64,000 nt of DNA from Oscillospiraceae bacterium (GTDB lineage: Bacteria > Bacillota > Clostridia > UMGS1840 > HGM11507). The DNA lies in the NCBI GenBank assembly GCA_015068525.1, contig SVKJ01000008.1, positions 1 to 64,000 of the forward strand, in the 5' to 3' direction. The translations under genes were made by a program, and so were the position numbers. The notes below the pieces were generated by a model. The model saw only the letters and a program-made list of their open reading frames with translations, searched no databases and was not told the origin of the DNA. Of the stretch, positions 55,489-64,000 are shown one piece after another (position 1 is the stretch's first letter; each line of letters starts with the position of its first letter).

Positions 55489-57654
55489 GTGGCGAAAACA
55501 ACTAATAAAACAAAAAAAAGAATAATATCCGCTTTTTCTTTTATTGTTGTGATGTTTTTAATTCTTGCATGCCGTCTTTGTTATCTTACGGTAGTTAAAG
55601 GCGATGAATACAAGAAACTGGCTATTGAACAACAAACAAGGGACCGACTTATTACGCCTAAAAGGGGAACGATTTATGACAGGAACAATAAACCTCTTGC
55701 AGTAAGTGCATCAGTTGAAACTGTTAGTATTTCTCCTGTTACAGTTCGTAACTCCGATAAAAAAGATGAAACAGCGTCAACACTTTCTCAAATACTTGGA
55801 ATTGAACTTGAAACAGTTAAAGCAAAAATAGAGAAAAACTCTTCCTATGAGATAATAAAAAAGAAAGTTGAGAAAGAACAAGCAGATAAAATAAGAGAAA
55901 AAAGACTTCCCGGTGTATATCTTGATGAAGATACAAAGAGATATTATCCTAATGGGAACTTTGCATCTCATGTTATCGGATTTACAGGTGTTGATAATCA
56001 GGGACTTTGGGGCATAGAAATGATATATGACTCGGTTTTAAGGGGAAAATCGGGAAGAATAGTTACTGCCAAAAGTGCAGACGGAAATGAAATGCCTTAT
56101 AAATACGAGAGATATTATAATCCTGAAGACGGAACAAATATAGTTCTTACTATTGACCAGACCATGCAGCATTTTTTGGAAAAGCATCTGGAAACTGCTG
56201 TTATTGACAATAAAATAAATAATGGTGCAGCAGGAATTATTATGGATATAAAAACAGGTGAAATTCTTGCTATGGCAACAAAACCTGACTTTGACCTTAA
56301 TAATCCGTTTACTTTGAATTCAGAAACAAAAAAAGCAGAAATAGCTTCTGTCGCTGATAAAGAACAAAGGCTTAAAAAAGAAAGTGATGCACTGTCTTTA
56401 ATGTGGAGAAATAAAGCAGTTGTTGACAGTTATGAACCGGGTTCCACTTTTAAAATTATAATGTCAGCAATAGGACTTGAAACAGGGAAATTAAATCTTA
56501 ACGATATGTTCAACTGTGTAGGTTATAAACAAGTCGGAGGATATCGTATCCATTGTTGGAAAGAAGTGGGGCATGGTGTTCAGAACTTTGTAGAGGGCAT
56601 AAAAAATTCCTGTAACCCTGTATTTATGGAAATAGGAGAGAGAATAGGCAAAGAAGATTTTTATAAATTTTACAAAGCGTTTGGTTTTACTGAAACAACA
56701 GGTATTGAATTAAACGGAGAAACTTCCGGTTTGTTCTTTACTCCTGAAAGATTTAATACAACAGAACTTGCGACATCTTCATTCGGTCAGGGATTTCAGA
56801 TAACACCTCTGCAAATGATAACAGCAGTATCATCGGTTGCAAATAAAGGTAAACTTTTAAGACCGTTTTTAGTAAAAAAATATATTGATGATGACGGAAA
56901 TGTTTTAAAAGAGTTTAAAACTGAAGTTGTAAGGCAGGTTATAAGCGAGGAAACAAGCAAACTTTTATGTCAGGTGCTTGAAAATGTTGTAACCGACGGT
57001 AGTGGTAAGAGTGCCTTTATTAAAGGTTATCATATAGCAGGGAAAACAGGTACCAGTGAAAAACTTCCGCGTGGTAACGGAAAATATGTAGCGTCATTTG
57101 CTGGCTTTGCGCCTGCAAATGACCCGCAGATTGCGTGTCTTCTTATTCTTGATGAGCCGGAAGGCGGTCAGTATATGGGCGGTATTATTGCTGCTCCTGT
57201 TGTAAAAAGGATAATGGAAGATTGTTTAAGATATTTAGGCGGTGAACCGGATCTTACCGAAGAAGAAAAGGAACATGAATATACAGTTCCTAATGTAATA
57301 GGGCAACCGGTTGAAACAGCAAGACAAATGTTAAATTATACATCACTTAAGTATAAAATTGAAGGGAAAGGCGAAGTTGTTCTTGACCAGGTTCCAAAAG
57401 CAAATGTAGTTGTTGCAGAATCTGCTACGGTAATATTATATACCGAAGAAAGAGATGAGGAAGAAAAAGTTGTTGTACCGGAACTTTATGGTCTTACTTA
57501 CAACGAAGCCGTAAAAAAACTTGGCGAGTCAGGTCTTACCATAAAAGCAAATGGAATAGAAAATGATGATGGTAGCAAAAAATGCGTATCTCAAAATCCA
57601 CCGTCAGGCCATTTTGTGGACCCTTCAAGTGAAATTTATGTTGAGTTTAAATAA
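55489..57654 (+). CDS. Class B penicillin-binding protein with two PASTA domains (SpoVD/FtsI type)
   Basis: This 721-aa transpeptidase cross-links septal or spore peptidoglycan. A basic N terminus and single membrane span (about 11-30) lead to the dimerisation domain (about 48-210) and the transpeptidase: YEPGSTFKIIM (S-x-x-K nucleophile, about 315), IKNSCNPVF (S-x-N, about 372) and IAGKTGTSEK (KTG, about 518). Two PASTA domains close the protein (about 598-655 and 660-721). The start is GTG with AAGGAG upstream. The PASTA pair and place before murE suit SpoVD, but the same cluster often uses it as division PBP. Confidence 0.92.
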   Translation: MAKTTNKTKKRIISAFSFIVVMFLILACRLCYLTVVKGDEYKKLAIEQQTRDRLITPKRGTIYDRNNKPLAVSASVETVSISPVTVRNSDKKDETASTLSQILGIELETVKAKIEKNSSYEIIKKKVEKEQADKIREKRLPGVYLDEDTKRYYPNGNFASHVIGFTGVDNQGLWGIEMIYDSVLRGKSGRIVTAKSADGNEMPYKYERYYNPEDGTNIVLTIDQTMQHFLEKHLETAVIDNKINNGAAGIIMDIKTGEILAMATKPDFDLNNPFTLNSETKKAEIASVADKEQRLKKESDALSLMWRNKAVVDSYEPGSTFKIIMSAIGLETGKLNLNDMFNCVGYKQVGGYRIHCWKEVGHGVQNFVEGIKNSCNPVFMEIGERIGKEDFYKFYKAFGFTETTGIELNGETSGLFFTPERFNTTELATSSFGQGFQITPLQMITAVSSVANKGKLLRPFLVKKYIDDDGNVLKEFKTEVVRQVISEETSKLLCQVLENVVTDGSGKSAFIKGYHIAGKTGTSEKLPRGNGKYVASFAGFAPANDPQIACLLILDEPEGGQYMGGIIAAPVVKRIMEDCLRYLGGEPDLTEEEKEHEYTVPNVIGQPVETARQMLNYTSLKYKIEGKGEVVLDQVPKANVVVAESATVILYTEERDEEEKVVVPELYGLTYNEAVKKLGESGLTIKANGIENDDGSKKCVSQNPPSGHFVDPSSEIYVEFK

Positions 57655-57667
57655 GAAGGAATGAAAA

Positions 57668-59098
57668 ATGTTACTTAATGAATTACTTACAAGTATTGAA
57701 TATTTAAGTTATTCGGGTGAAAACAACGTCGAGATAACGGGCATAGCTTTTGACTCAAGAGAAGTAAAACCGGGTAATCTTTTTGTGTGCATAAAAGGTT
57801 ATGAAAGCGATGGGCATAAGTATGCAAAAAGTGCTGTTGAAAAAGGTGCTTCGGCAATTGTTTTTGAAAATGATGTAGAGTGTGATATACCGAAAATCAA
57901 AGTCGCAAATTCGAGAAAAGCGTTAAGTTACCTTTCTGCTTGTTTTTACGATTATCCATCCAAAAAAATGCAGATAATCGGTATTACAGGAACAAATGGT
58001 AAAACTACATCTACTTATTTAATAAAAGGTATTTTAGAGGCTTGCGGGTATAAGGTTGGGCTAATCGGTACAAATCAAAATATGATAGGTGACAAAGTAA
58101 TAGAAACGTCCAAAACAACTCCTGACTGTCTGGAACTTAATATGCTTTTATCCGATATGGTAAAAGAAAAGGTGAATTTTGTTGTAATGGAGGTTTCCTC
58201 GCACTCCTTATATCTTGACAGAGTGGCTGAAATTGATTTTAAAGTGGGAGCAATATCAAATGTTACGCAAGACCATCTTGATTTTCATAAGACTTTAGAG
58301 GCATACCGTGACGCAAAAAGTATTTTGTTTGAAAAAAGTGAAATATCAGTTCTTAATACAGACGATTCATCCTATAAATATATGAAAAACAAAGCAAAAG
58401 GCAAAGTCATATCGTATGGTGTTGGAAACGGAGATGTTAAAGCAGATGACCTGTTCTTAAACAGTAACGGGATATCATACAGCGTGTCTTTCGGCGAGGA
58501 CAGTGCAAGGATTTTTGTGGGAATACCGGGTAAATTCAATGTCTACAACTCTCTTCTTGCAATAAGTGTTGCTTTAAGTCTTGGAATTCCTATGCCGTTT
58601 ATCAGAATGGCTCTTAAAAATCAAAAAGGAGTTAAAGGACGCCTTGAAGTATTGGATACCGATACTGACTATTCAGTTATAATAGACTATGCTCATACCC
58701 CTGACGGACTTATGAATGTTATAGAAACAATTAATGAGTTTAAAAAGGCACGTCTTATCACAGTATTTGGTTGTGGAGGAGACAGGGATAATAAGAAAAG
58801 AAGTATAATGGGAGAAATTGCAACAAAGAATTCTGATTTTACCATTATAACTTCGGATAATCCTCGTACCGAAGACCCTATGAAAATTATTGATGATATT
58901 TTAAAAGGGGCTGTGGGCGAAAATTACAAGGTAATAGAAAACAGAAAAGAAGCAATTGCTTATGCACTTGAAATTGCAAAACCTGAAGATATAGTTCTTC
59001 TTGCAGGAAAAGGGCATGAAACCTACCAGATTTTAAATACAGGAAAAATTCACTTTGATGAAAGGGAAGTTGTTGCCGAAATTTTAAAAAGGGGTTAA
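57668..59098 (+). CDS. murE: UDP-MurNAc-tripeptide synthetase MurE
   Basis: MurE adds the third amino acid to UDP-MurNAc-L-Ala-D-Glu. The 476-aa protein has IAFDSREVKPGNLFVCIKG (about 27), the ATP motif IGITGTNGKTTSTYLIKG (about 103-120), MEVSSHSLYLDRV, and SDNPRTEDPM (about 396-405). DNPR is the signature for meso-diaminopimelate, in agreement with ddh. murF starts 3 bp after the stop. Confidence 0.96.
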   Translation: MLLNELLTSIEYLSYSGENNVEITGIAFDSREVKPGNLFVCIKGYESDGHKYAKSAVEKGASAIVFENDVECDIPKIKVANSRKALSYLSACFYDYPSKKMQIIGITGTNGKTTSTYLIKGILEACGYKVGLIGTNQNMIGDKVIETSKTTPDCLELNMLLSDMVKEKVNFVVMEVSSHSLYLDRVAEIDFKVGAISNVTQDHLDFHKTLEAYRDAKSILFEKSEISVLNTDDSSYKYMKNKAKGKVISYGVGNGDVKADDLFLNSNGISYSVSFGEDSARIFVGIPGKFNVYNSLLAISVALSLGIPMPFIRMALKNQKGVKGRLEVLDTDTDYSVIIDYAHTPDGLMNVIETINEFKKARLITVFGCGGDRDNKKRSIMGEIATKNSDFTIITSDNPRTEDPMKIIDDILKGAVGENYKVIENRKEAIAYALEIAKPEDIVLLAGKGHETYQILNTGKIHFDEREVVAEILKRG

Positions 59099-59101
59099 AT
59101 A

Positions 59102-60454
59102 ATGTTTTTAAGCATTGAAGAAATTGTTAAAGCGACGGGCGGTAAATTATTAAATGTAAGTGACGCTGTAACAATTAAAAAAATAGATACGGACAGTAGA
59201 ATAGTTACTGCTGACAGCTTGTTTGTTGCATTAAAGGGCGAAAATAATGACGGACACAATTTTGTTTTCGATGTAATAAAAAAAGGTTGCAAAGCAGTTC
59301 TTGTAAGCGAGGAAATGCAAATTGACGGTGCAACTGTAATTTTAGTTAAAGATACTAAAATCGCACTCGGAGATATTGCAAGATACTATGTAAATAAACT
59401 TAATTTAAAGAAAATTGCGATAACGGGCAGTGTTGGAAAAACTACTACAAAAGAAATGATTGCCTCAGTTTGTGAAAAAATTGATAAAACAGGCAAAACA
59501 CAAGGCAACTTTAATAATGATATTGGGGTACCTCTTACTGCTTTTTCCTTAAATGATGAAAAAATAGCTATTTTTGAGATGGGAATGAATCATTTCGGAG
59601 AAATAGAATATTTGTCGCAAATTGTAAACCCTGAAATTGGAGTAATAACAAATATAGGTTACTCACACATAGAAAATCTGGGTTCCAGAGAAGGTATTTT
59701 AAAAGCAAAACTTGAAATTTTAAAAGGTATGGACGAAAATTCATATCTTATCTTAAACGGAGATGACCCATATTTATACAGTGTTAAGAATAATATAGAG
59801 GCAAATATAATTTATTTTGGCATTGAAAATAAAGAATGTGATATTGTTGCAAAAGATATAAAAGAAGAAAATGAAACTACAATTTTTAAGATAGACGATG
59901 AAGAATATAAAATTAATGTTTTAGGAGTTCATAATGTCTATAATGCTCTTTCTGCTATTTCGGTAGGAAGACTTTTGTCAGCAGATAACAGTAGAATAAA
60001 AGAAGGCTTATTAAGTTTTAGGCCTGACGGAATAAGGCAGAATATAGTTAAAAAAGACGGATACACGCTTGTTATAGACTGCTATAATGCTGCGCCTGAT
60101 TCAATGATAGCATCTTTAAATGTGCTTTCCAAACTTTCGGGGAAAAGAAAGATTGCAGTATTCGGTTCGGTAGCAGAACTTGGGGATATAAGAGATGAAC
60201 TTCTGTATGAAGTCGGAAAAAAGGCAAGTGAATGTGATTTATATGAACTTATTACTTTGTCTTCCGATGCACTTTCTATAAATAAAGGTGCAAAAGATAA
60301 CGGCTTTTTACGAGAAAAGAATTTTAGTACAAACTCAGAAATTTTAGAATATCTTAAAAGTATTATAAAAAAAGACGATGTTATTTTAATTAAAGGTTCA
60401 AGAAAATATAAAATGGAGGAAATAAGCGAGGGCTTAGTAAATATGAAATGGTAA
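59102..60454 (+). CDS. murF: UDP-MurNAc-tripeptide-D-Ala-D-Ala ligase MurF
   Basis: MurF attaches D-Ala-D-Ala to complete the pentapeptide. The 450-aa enzyme has DSRIVTADSLFVALKGENNDG (short form SLFVALKGENNDG), the ATP loop IAITGSVGKTTTKEMIA (about 102-118), FEMGMNHFGEIEYLS and VIDCYNAAPDSM (about 320). It overlaps mraY by 7 nt. Ddl, which supplies the substrate, is not in the window. Confidence 0.95.
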   Translation: MFLSIEEIVKATGGKLLNVSDAVTIKKIDTDSRIVTADSLFVALKGENNDGHNFVFDVIKKGCKAVLVSEEMQIDGATVILVKDTKIALGDIARYYVNKLNLKKIAITGSVGKTTTKEMIASVCEKIDKTGKTQGNFNNDIGVPLTAFSLNDEKIAIFEMGMNHFGEIEYLSQIVNPEIGVITNIGYSHIENLGSREGILKAKLEILKGMDENSYLILNGDDPYLYSVKNNIEANIIYFGIENKECDIVAKDIKEENETTIFKIDDEEYKINVLGVHNVYNALSAISVGRLLSADNSRIKEGLLSFRPDGIRQNIVKKDGYTLVIDCYNAAPDSMIASLNVLSKLSGKRKIAVFGSVAELGDIRDELLYEVGKKASECDLYELITLSSDALSINKGAKDNGFLREKNFSTNSEILEYLKSIIKKDDVILIKGSRKYKMEEISEGLVNMKW

Positions 60455-61404
60455 GTATAAGTTTGTCAATAATAATAGCATTTTTAGTGTGTGTTATAAT
60501 ATCGCCTGTGCTTATTCCTTTTTTAAGGAAATTAAAATTCGGTCAGGAAATACTGGAAATCGGTCCTAACTGGCATAAGAGTAAAAAAGGTACACCTACT
60601 ATGGGAGGAATTTCCTTTATTCTTGCAATAACTTTTTCAATCCTTTTTATACATCTTGATTTAACAGGATATATAGTGTTTGCTTTTGCTCTTATTTGCG
60701 GAATAATAGGCTTTGTTGATGATTTTATCAAAGTACATCTTAAAAGAAATATGGGATTTAATGCAAAGCAAAAAACAATGTGTTTAATCCTTGCTATAGT
60801 TATTTTTGTTCTTTTGTTAAGATATTTAAATATTACAGATACTAAGATTTTTATACCGTTTTTAAAGGCAGAGGTTGAATTTTCATATTTTTATTATCCT
60901 CTCGTTTTAGTTGGTATATTCTATATGGTAAACAGCGTAAATCTTACTGACGGCATTGACGGCTTGTGCGGAAGTGTAACATCTATTGTGCTTGTTTTCT
61001 ATGTAATAACATTATATATGAAAAATGCTGTCGGTCTTTCTTATCTTGCTGCATCTTCACTTGGAGCAATGATTGCCTTTTTGATTTTTAATCTTCATCC
61101 TGCAAAAATGTTTATGGGGGATACAGGCTCACTGTTTTTAGGCGGTCTTGTAACAGGAATAGCAGTTGCAACAGGCAATCCTTTAATTATTGTATTGTTT
61201 GGAATTATATATGTAATAGAATCTTTGTCAGTTGTTATTCAGGTAACAAGTTTTAAACTGACAGGAAAAAGAGTATTTAAGATGTCGCCTATTCATCATC
61301 ACTTTGAAATGTGTGGCTTTTCGGAAAACAAAATTGTTCTTTTGTTTTCTCTTGTAACTTTTGTATGCTCGGTAATAGGCTTTTTTGGAACAATCAGTTT
61401 GTAA
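60448..61404 (+). CDS. mraY: Phospho-MurNAc-pentapeptide transferase MraY
   Basis: MraY moves phospho-MurNAc-pentapeptide to undecaprenyl phosphate, forming lipid I. The 318-aa protein has ten membrane segments, GTPTMGGISFILAI (about 48), GFVDDFIKVHLKRN with the catalytic Asp pair (about 90), NSVNLTDGIDGLCG (about 165) and MSPIHHHFEM (about 277). In most Firmicutes murD follows; here ftsW comes next after 23 bp. Confidence 0.96.
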   Translation: MVSISLSIIIAFLVCVIISPVLIPFLRKLKFGQEILEIGPNWHKSKKGTPTMGGISFILAITFSILFIHLDLTGYIVFAFALICGIIGFVDDFIKVHLKRNMGFNAKQKTMCLILAIVIFVLLLRYLNITDTKIFIPFLKAEVEFSYFYYPLVLVGIFYMVNSVNLTDGIDGLCGSVTSIVLVFYVITLYMKNAVGLSYLAASSLGAMIAFLIFNLHPAKMFMGDTGSLFLGGLVTGIAVATGNPLIIVLFGIIYVIESLSVVIQVTSFKLTGKRVFKMSPIHHHFEMCGFSENKIVLLFSLVTFVCSVIGFFGTISL

Positions 61405-61427
61405 TAATGTAGGATGTGAAAAAAAGT

Positions 61428-62522
61428 ATGGCTAAAACAAAAAAAACTTCCTTTGATGGTGTTTTGTTTGCGACAGTAATTGTACTGTCGCTGTTTGGCT
61501 TGATTATGATATTTTCTGCAAGCTCGCCGTCTGCTTTTTCTTTGTATGGCGACAGTTTCTATTTTGTTAAAAAGCAACTTATATGGACTGTTTTAGGTTT
61601 TGGGGTGTTATTCTTTTGTGCCTCTTTTGACTACAGAAAATATAAAAAATTCGGTGTCGCAATTTTTGCCCTTAATATAATTTTACTACTTCTTGTTCTT
61701 GTAATCGGTGTTGAAACAAAAGGGGCAAAAAGATGGCTTAATTTAGGGATTGGTACTGTTCAGCCCTCCGAGTTTACAAAAGTATCAATAGTAATTTTAA
61801 TGGCGATGTACTTTGAGGTAATGGGAAAAACAAAGCAAACTATGAAAAATGTTTATCTTCCTTTAGCAGTGCTTGTAGGGATACCATGCATTCTTCTTAT
61901 TTTACAGCCTCACTTTTCAGTTATTATAATTATTGGTGCAACAGTGTTTGGAATGCTTTGCGTTTATGGAATACAGTTTAAGTTCTACCTTCCTATAATT
62001 ATAGGCGGAGGTGCTATGGGAGCATATCTTGCAATAAGTGAGCCGTACAGATTAAAAAGAATAACTGCGTATCTTGACCCGTTTTCCGATAAATTAGGAG
62101 ACGGATGGCAGATAGTTCAGTCTTTATATGCGATAAGTTCAGGAGGAGTTTTTGGTCTGGGGCTTAGCCGAAGCAGACAAAAGCATCTTTATATTCCCGA
62201 ACCGCAGAACGATTATATTTTCTCTATTATATGCGAAGAATTGGGACTTATCGGAGCGATTGTAGTTATAGTATTATTTGTGGTTTTGTTTTTAAGATGT
62301 GTAAAAATTGCACTTTCCTGTAAAGATCCTTTTGGTACATATATGGCTTTTGGAATGGGATTTTTGATTATAATTCAGGTTGTTTTAAATATAGGTGTTG
62401 CAAGTAATTTGTTGCCGTCAACAGGTATTCCTCTGCCGTTTTTCTCGGCAGGCGGTTCCAGTTTTGTATTTCAGATGATGGCAATGGGAATTGTCCTTAA
62501 CATTTCACGGCATAGGAGTTGA
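61428..62522 (+). CDS. ftsW: SEDS glycosyltransferase FtsW (SpoVE type)
   Basis: FtsW polymerises lipid II with the class B PBP at the septum. The 364-aa protein has ten membrane segments, GLIMIFSASSPSAF early, WLNLGIGTVQPSEFTKVSIV (about 107-126), an IAYLDPFSD-like RITAYLDPFSDKLGDGWQIV loop (about 208) and LPSTGIPLPFFSAGGSSF (about 330), all SEDS marks. ATG 61428 is preferred over GTG 61416, which lies in the AGGATGTGA ribosome site. Confidence 0.93.
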   Translation: MAKTKKTSFDGVLFATVIVLSLFGLIMIFSASSPSAFSLYGDSFYFVKKQLIWTVLGFGVLFFCASFDYRKYKKFGVAIFALNIILLLLVLVIGVETKGAKRWLNLGIGTVQPSEFTKVSIVILMAMYFEVMGKTKQTMKNVYLPLAVLVGIPCILLILQPHFSVIIIIGATVFGMLCVYGIQFKFYLPIIIGGGAMGAYLAISEPYRLKRITAYLDPFSDKLGDGWQIVQSLYAISSGGVFGLGLSRSRQKHLYIPEPQNDYIFSIICEELGLIGAIVVIVLFVVLFLRCVKIALSCKDPFGTYMAFGMGFLIIIQVVLNIGVASNLLPSTGIPLPFFSAGGSSFVFQMMAMGIVLNISRHRS

Positions 62523-62526
62523 AAAA

Positions 62527-63636
62527 ATGAGACTGATTATTGCAGGCGGAGGCACAGGCGGGCATATTAATCCCGCTATAGCAATCGGAAGTGAAATCAA
62601 AAAAAGAGATAAAGACAGTGAAATTTTATTTATAGGAACAAAAAAGGGTCTTGAGAGCGAACTTGTTCCAAAAGCAGGCTATGATATAGAATTTATAGAT
62701 GTCGAAGGATTCTTAAGAATAAAATCTTTTCATAATCTTACTGTTCTTATGAAATTTTCAAAAAGCGTTTTAAAGTGCATGAGTATTATAAAAAAATTCA
62801 AACCTGATGTAATAGTAGGAACCGGAGGGTATGTCAGTGCACCTGTTGTACTTGCAGGTAAAATCTTAAATATTCCAACCCTTATTCATGAACAGAATGC
62901 AGTTGCAGGTAAAACATCAAAAATGCTTTCAAAATATGCAGACACGATATGTGTTGCTTTTGATAACAAAAATATATTGGGGAATCCTGAGAAAACAGTT
63001 GTAACAGGTAATCCTGTCAGAGAAAGTTTTAAATCGGTAAATAAAGAATCCTCAAAAAAAGAACTTGGATTTCTAAACGAAAAACCTCTTATAGTATGTG
63101 TAAGCGGAAGTCTTGGCGCTCAGAAAATAAGCGAATATTTGACCGATTTTATTAAAGACCATTATAAAACAAATGACTTTAATTTAGTTCTGGTAACAGG
63201 AGATTTGTACTACGAGGATGTGCTTAATGAACTTAAAAGGTGTAAAATTGATTTAACAGGTACAAATATTAAGATTAAAAATTATATTCACGATATGGAA
63301 AAATATTTGTCTGCTGCAGATCTTGTGATAAGCCGTTCAGGAGCAATTTTCTTATCAGAGATTGCATATCTTGGCAAACCTTCAATTTTAATTCCATCTC
63401 CGAACGTTGCGGAAAATCATCAGGAAATAAATGCTGATGCATTTGTAAAGTCTGGTGCAGGAATTAAAATATGCGAGAGTGAATTGTCGAAAAATACACT
63501 TAAAAATGCTATATATGATATTATAAAAGACGATTATAAAATGTATGTTATGAGTCATAATGCTCTTAAGATGTCTAAAAAAGATGCAACTAAGATGATA
63601 GCAGATGAAGTGGAAAAACTTATAAAAACAAAGTAG
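62527..63636 (+). CDS. murG: Undecaprenyl-PP-MurNAc-pentapeptide GlcNAc transferase MurG
   Basis: MurG adds GlcNAc to lipid I to yield lipid II. The 369-aa membrane-associated enzyme starts LIIAGGGTGGHINPAIAIG, the GT28 glycine loop, and has GTGGYVSAPVVLAG (about 99), IHEQNAVAGKTSKML (about 121), VSGSLGAQKISEYL and ISRSGAIFLSEIAYLGKPSI (about 262-281, UDP-GlcNAc site). ATG 62527 has GGAG 9 nt upstream; the longer frame from 62491 lies in ftsW. Confidence 0.95.
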   Translation: MRLIIAGGGTGGHINPAIAIGSEIKKRDKDSEILFIGTKKGLESELVPKAGYDIEFIDVEGFLRIKSFHNLTVLMKFSKSVLKCMSIIKKFKPDVIVGTGGYVSAPVVLAGKILNIPTLIHEQNAVAGKTSKMLSKYADTICVAFDNKNILGNPEKTVVTGNPVRESFKSVNKESSKKELGFLNEKPLIVCVSGSLGAQKISEYLTDFIKDHYKTNDFNLVLVTGDLYYEDVLNELKRCKIDLTGTNIKIKNYIHDMEKYLSAADLVISRSGAIFLSEIAYLGKPSILIPSPNVAENHQEINADAFVKSGAGIKICESELSKNTLKNAIYDIIKDDYKMYVMSHNALKMSKKDATKMIADEVEKLIKTK

Positions 63637-63763
63637 TGGCAATTTAAAAATTTCCTAATAAATTATGGTACTTGCAAATGCCCTTTACAAAATATACTTT
63701 ATTAAGAACACTTTTAAAAATTTTACATACAATTATGGTGTAAAGTATTTTGGAGGTGTGCTT

Positions 63764-64000
63764 ATGAGCAAACTGGTTATTACAGGGGGCAGAAGGCTTG
63801 AAGGGAAGGTAAGAATACCGGGTGCAAAAAACACTGTTTTACCTATTCTTGCAGCGACCATTATAAGCGGGAAAAAAAGTATAATAAAGGATTGCCCTAA
63901 AATTAAAGATGTTTATTTAACTTTGGAGATATTAAAAGATTTAGGATGCGAAGTTTTTTGGGAAGATGATAACCTTATAATAGACTCTGCTAATATTTCA
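63764..64000 (+). CDS. murA: UDP-GlcNAc 1-carboxyvinyltransferase MurA (partial)
   Basis: The first 79 codons are present before the window ends. LVITGGRRLEGKVRIPGAKN, TVLPILAATIISGKK and DVYLTLEILKDLGCEV are MurA N-terminal blocks. MurA makes the first dedicated peptidoglycan precursor from UDP-GlcNAc and PEP. TGGAGGTG precedes the ATG. The 127-bp gap after murG has no clear terminator and may hold a weak promoter (TTGCAA at 63672, TATACT at 63693, 15-bp spacing). Confidence 0.93.
   Translation, partial: MSKLVITGGRRLEGKVRIPGAKNTVLPILAATIISGKKSIIKDCPKIKDVYLTLEILKDLGCEVFWEDDNLIIDSANIS

Overview
The window is low-GC, densely coded DNA from a spore-forming member of the Firmicutes, most likely class Clostridia. 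The evidence is the sporulation genes spmA-spmB and gpr, the rpmH-rnpA-yidD-yidC-jag cluster, a CIRCE-controlled groESL, GTP-dependent PEP carboxykinase, and TTGACA/TATAAT promoters with AGGAGG ribosome sites. Diaminopimelate dehydrogenase and a MurE with the DNPR signature indicate meso-diaminopimelate peptidoglycan. I cannot place the genus.

Layout. 1-500: the 3' end of an rRNA operon (5S) with tRNA-Asn, tRNA-Glu and a CAT-anticodon tRNA. 500-3540: an accessory island with a four-helix-bundle (23S-IVP-type) gene, hairpin repeats, an XRE repressor with its operators, and small lipoproteins. 3.6-9.6 kb: putP, a zinc-ribbon membrane protein, recX-rimO-pgsA, pgi. 9.6-14.1 kb: LysR-madLM (malonate carrier), an AraC regulator, and an Mn2+-riboswitch-controlled cation antiporter. 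14.2-20 kb: SGNH hydrolase, a DUF4430 lipoprotein with two ECF S components, a PHP protein, a fused phosphoesterase, ymdB. 20-25.6 kb: second IVP cassette, nitroreductase, groESL, ddh, spmAB. 25.7-33.2 kb: DUF4364, MBL hydrolase, uridine-kinase-like gene, rpmH-rnpA-yidD-yidC-jag, rsmI, a Cys-rich protein. 33.4-39.8 kb: pgcA, apgM, and an ACT-protein/hom/lysC operon. 39.9-44.2 kb: an operon encoding a TrkA-N-type membrane protein, an RyR-domain protein and a membrane-anchored TIR protein. 44.2-53.5 kb: rsmG, parB/noc, pckG, mntP, gpr, rpsT, rubrerythrin, gdhA. 53.5-64 kb: the division and cell-wall cluster mraZ-rsmH-ftsL-pbp-murE-murF-mraY-ftsW-murG-murA (the last cut by the window edge), without murD.

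The best candidate for an undescribed system is the TrkA-N/RyR/TIR operon at 39943-44188. It pairs a possible ligand- or NAD-sensing membrane protein with an RyR module and a secreted-domain/TM/TIR effector that keeps the expected catalytic glutamate. A second theme is non-coding. The window carries at least four classes of repeat in which the core or linker is conserved while the flanking arms differ between copies but stay self-complementary: about 270-bp TA-flanked MITEs, heptamer-arm elements (two with IVP genes), tandem mini-hairpin arrays, and two terminators. These lie in nearly every long intergenic gap and often touch stop codons of neighbouring genes.
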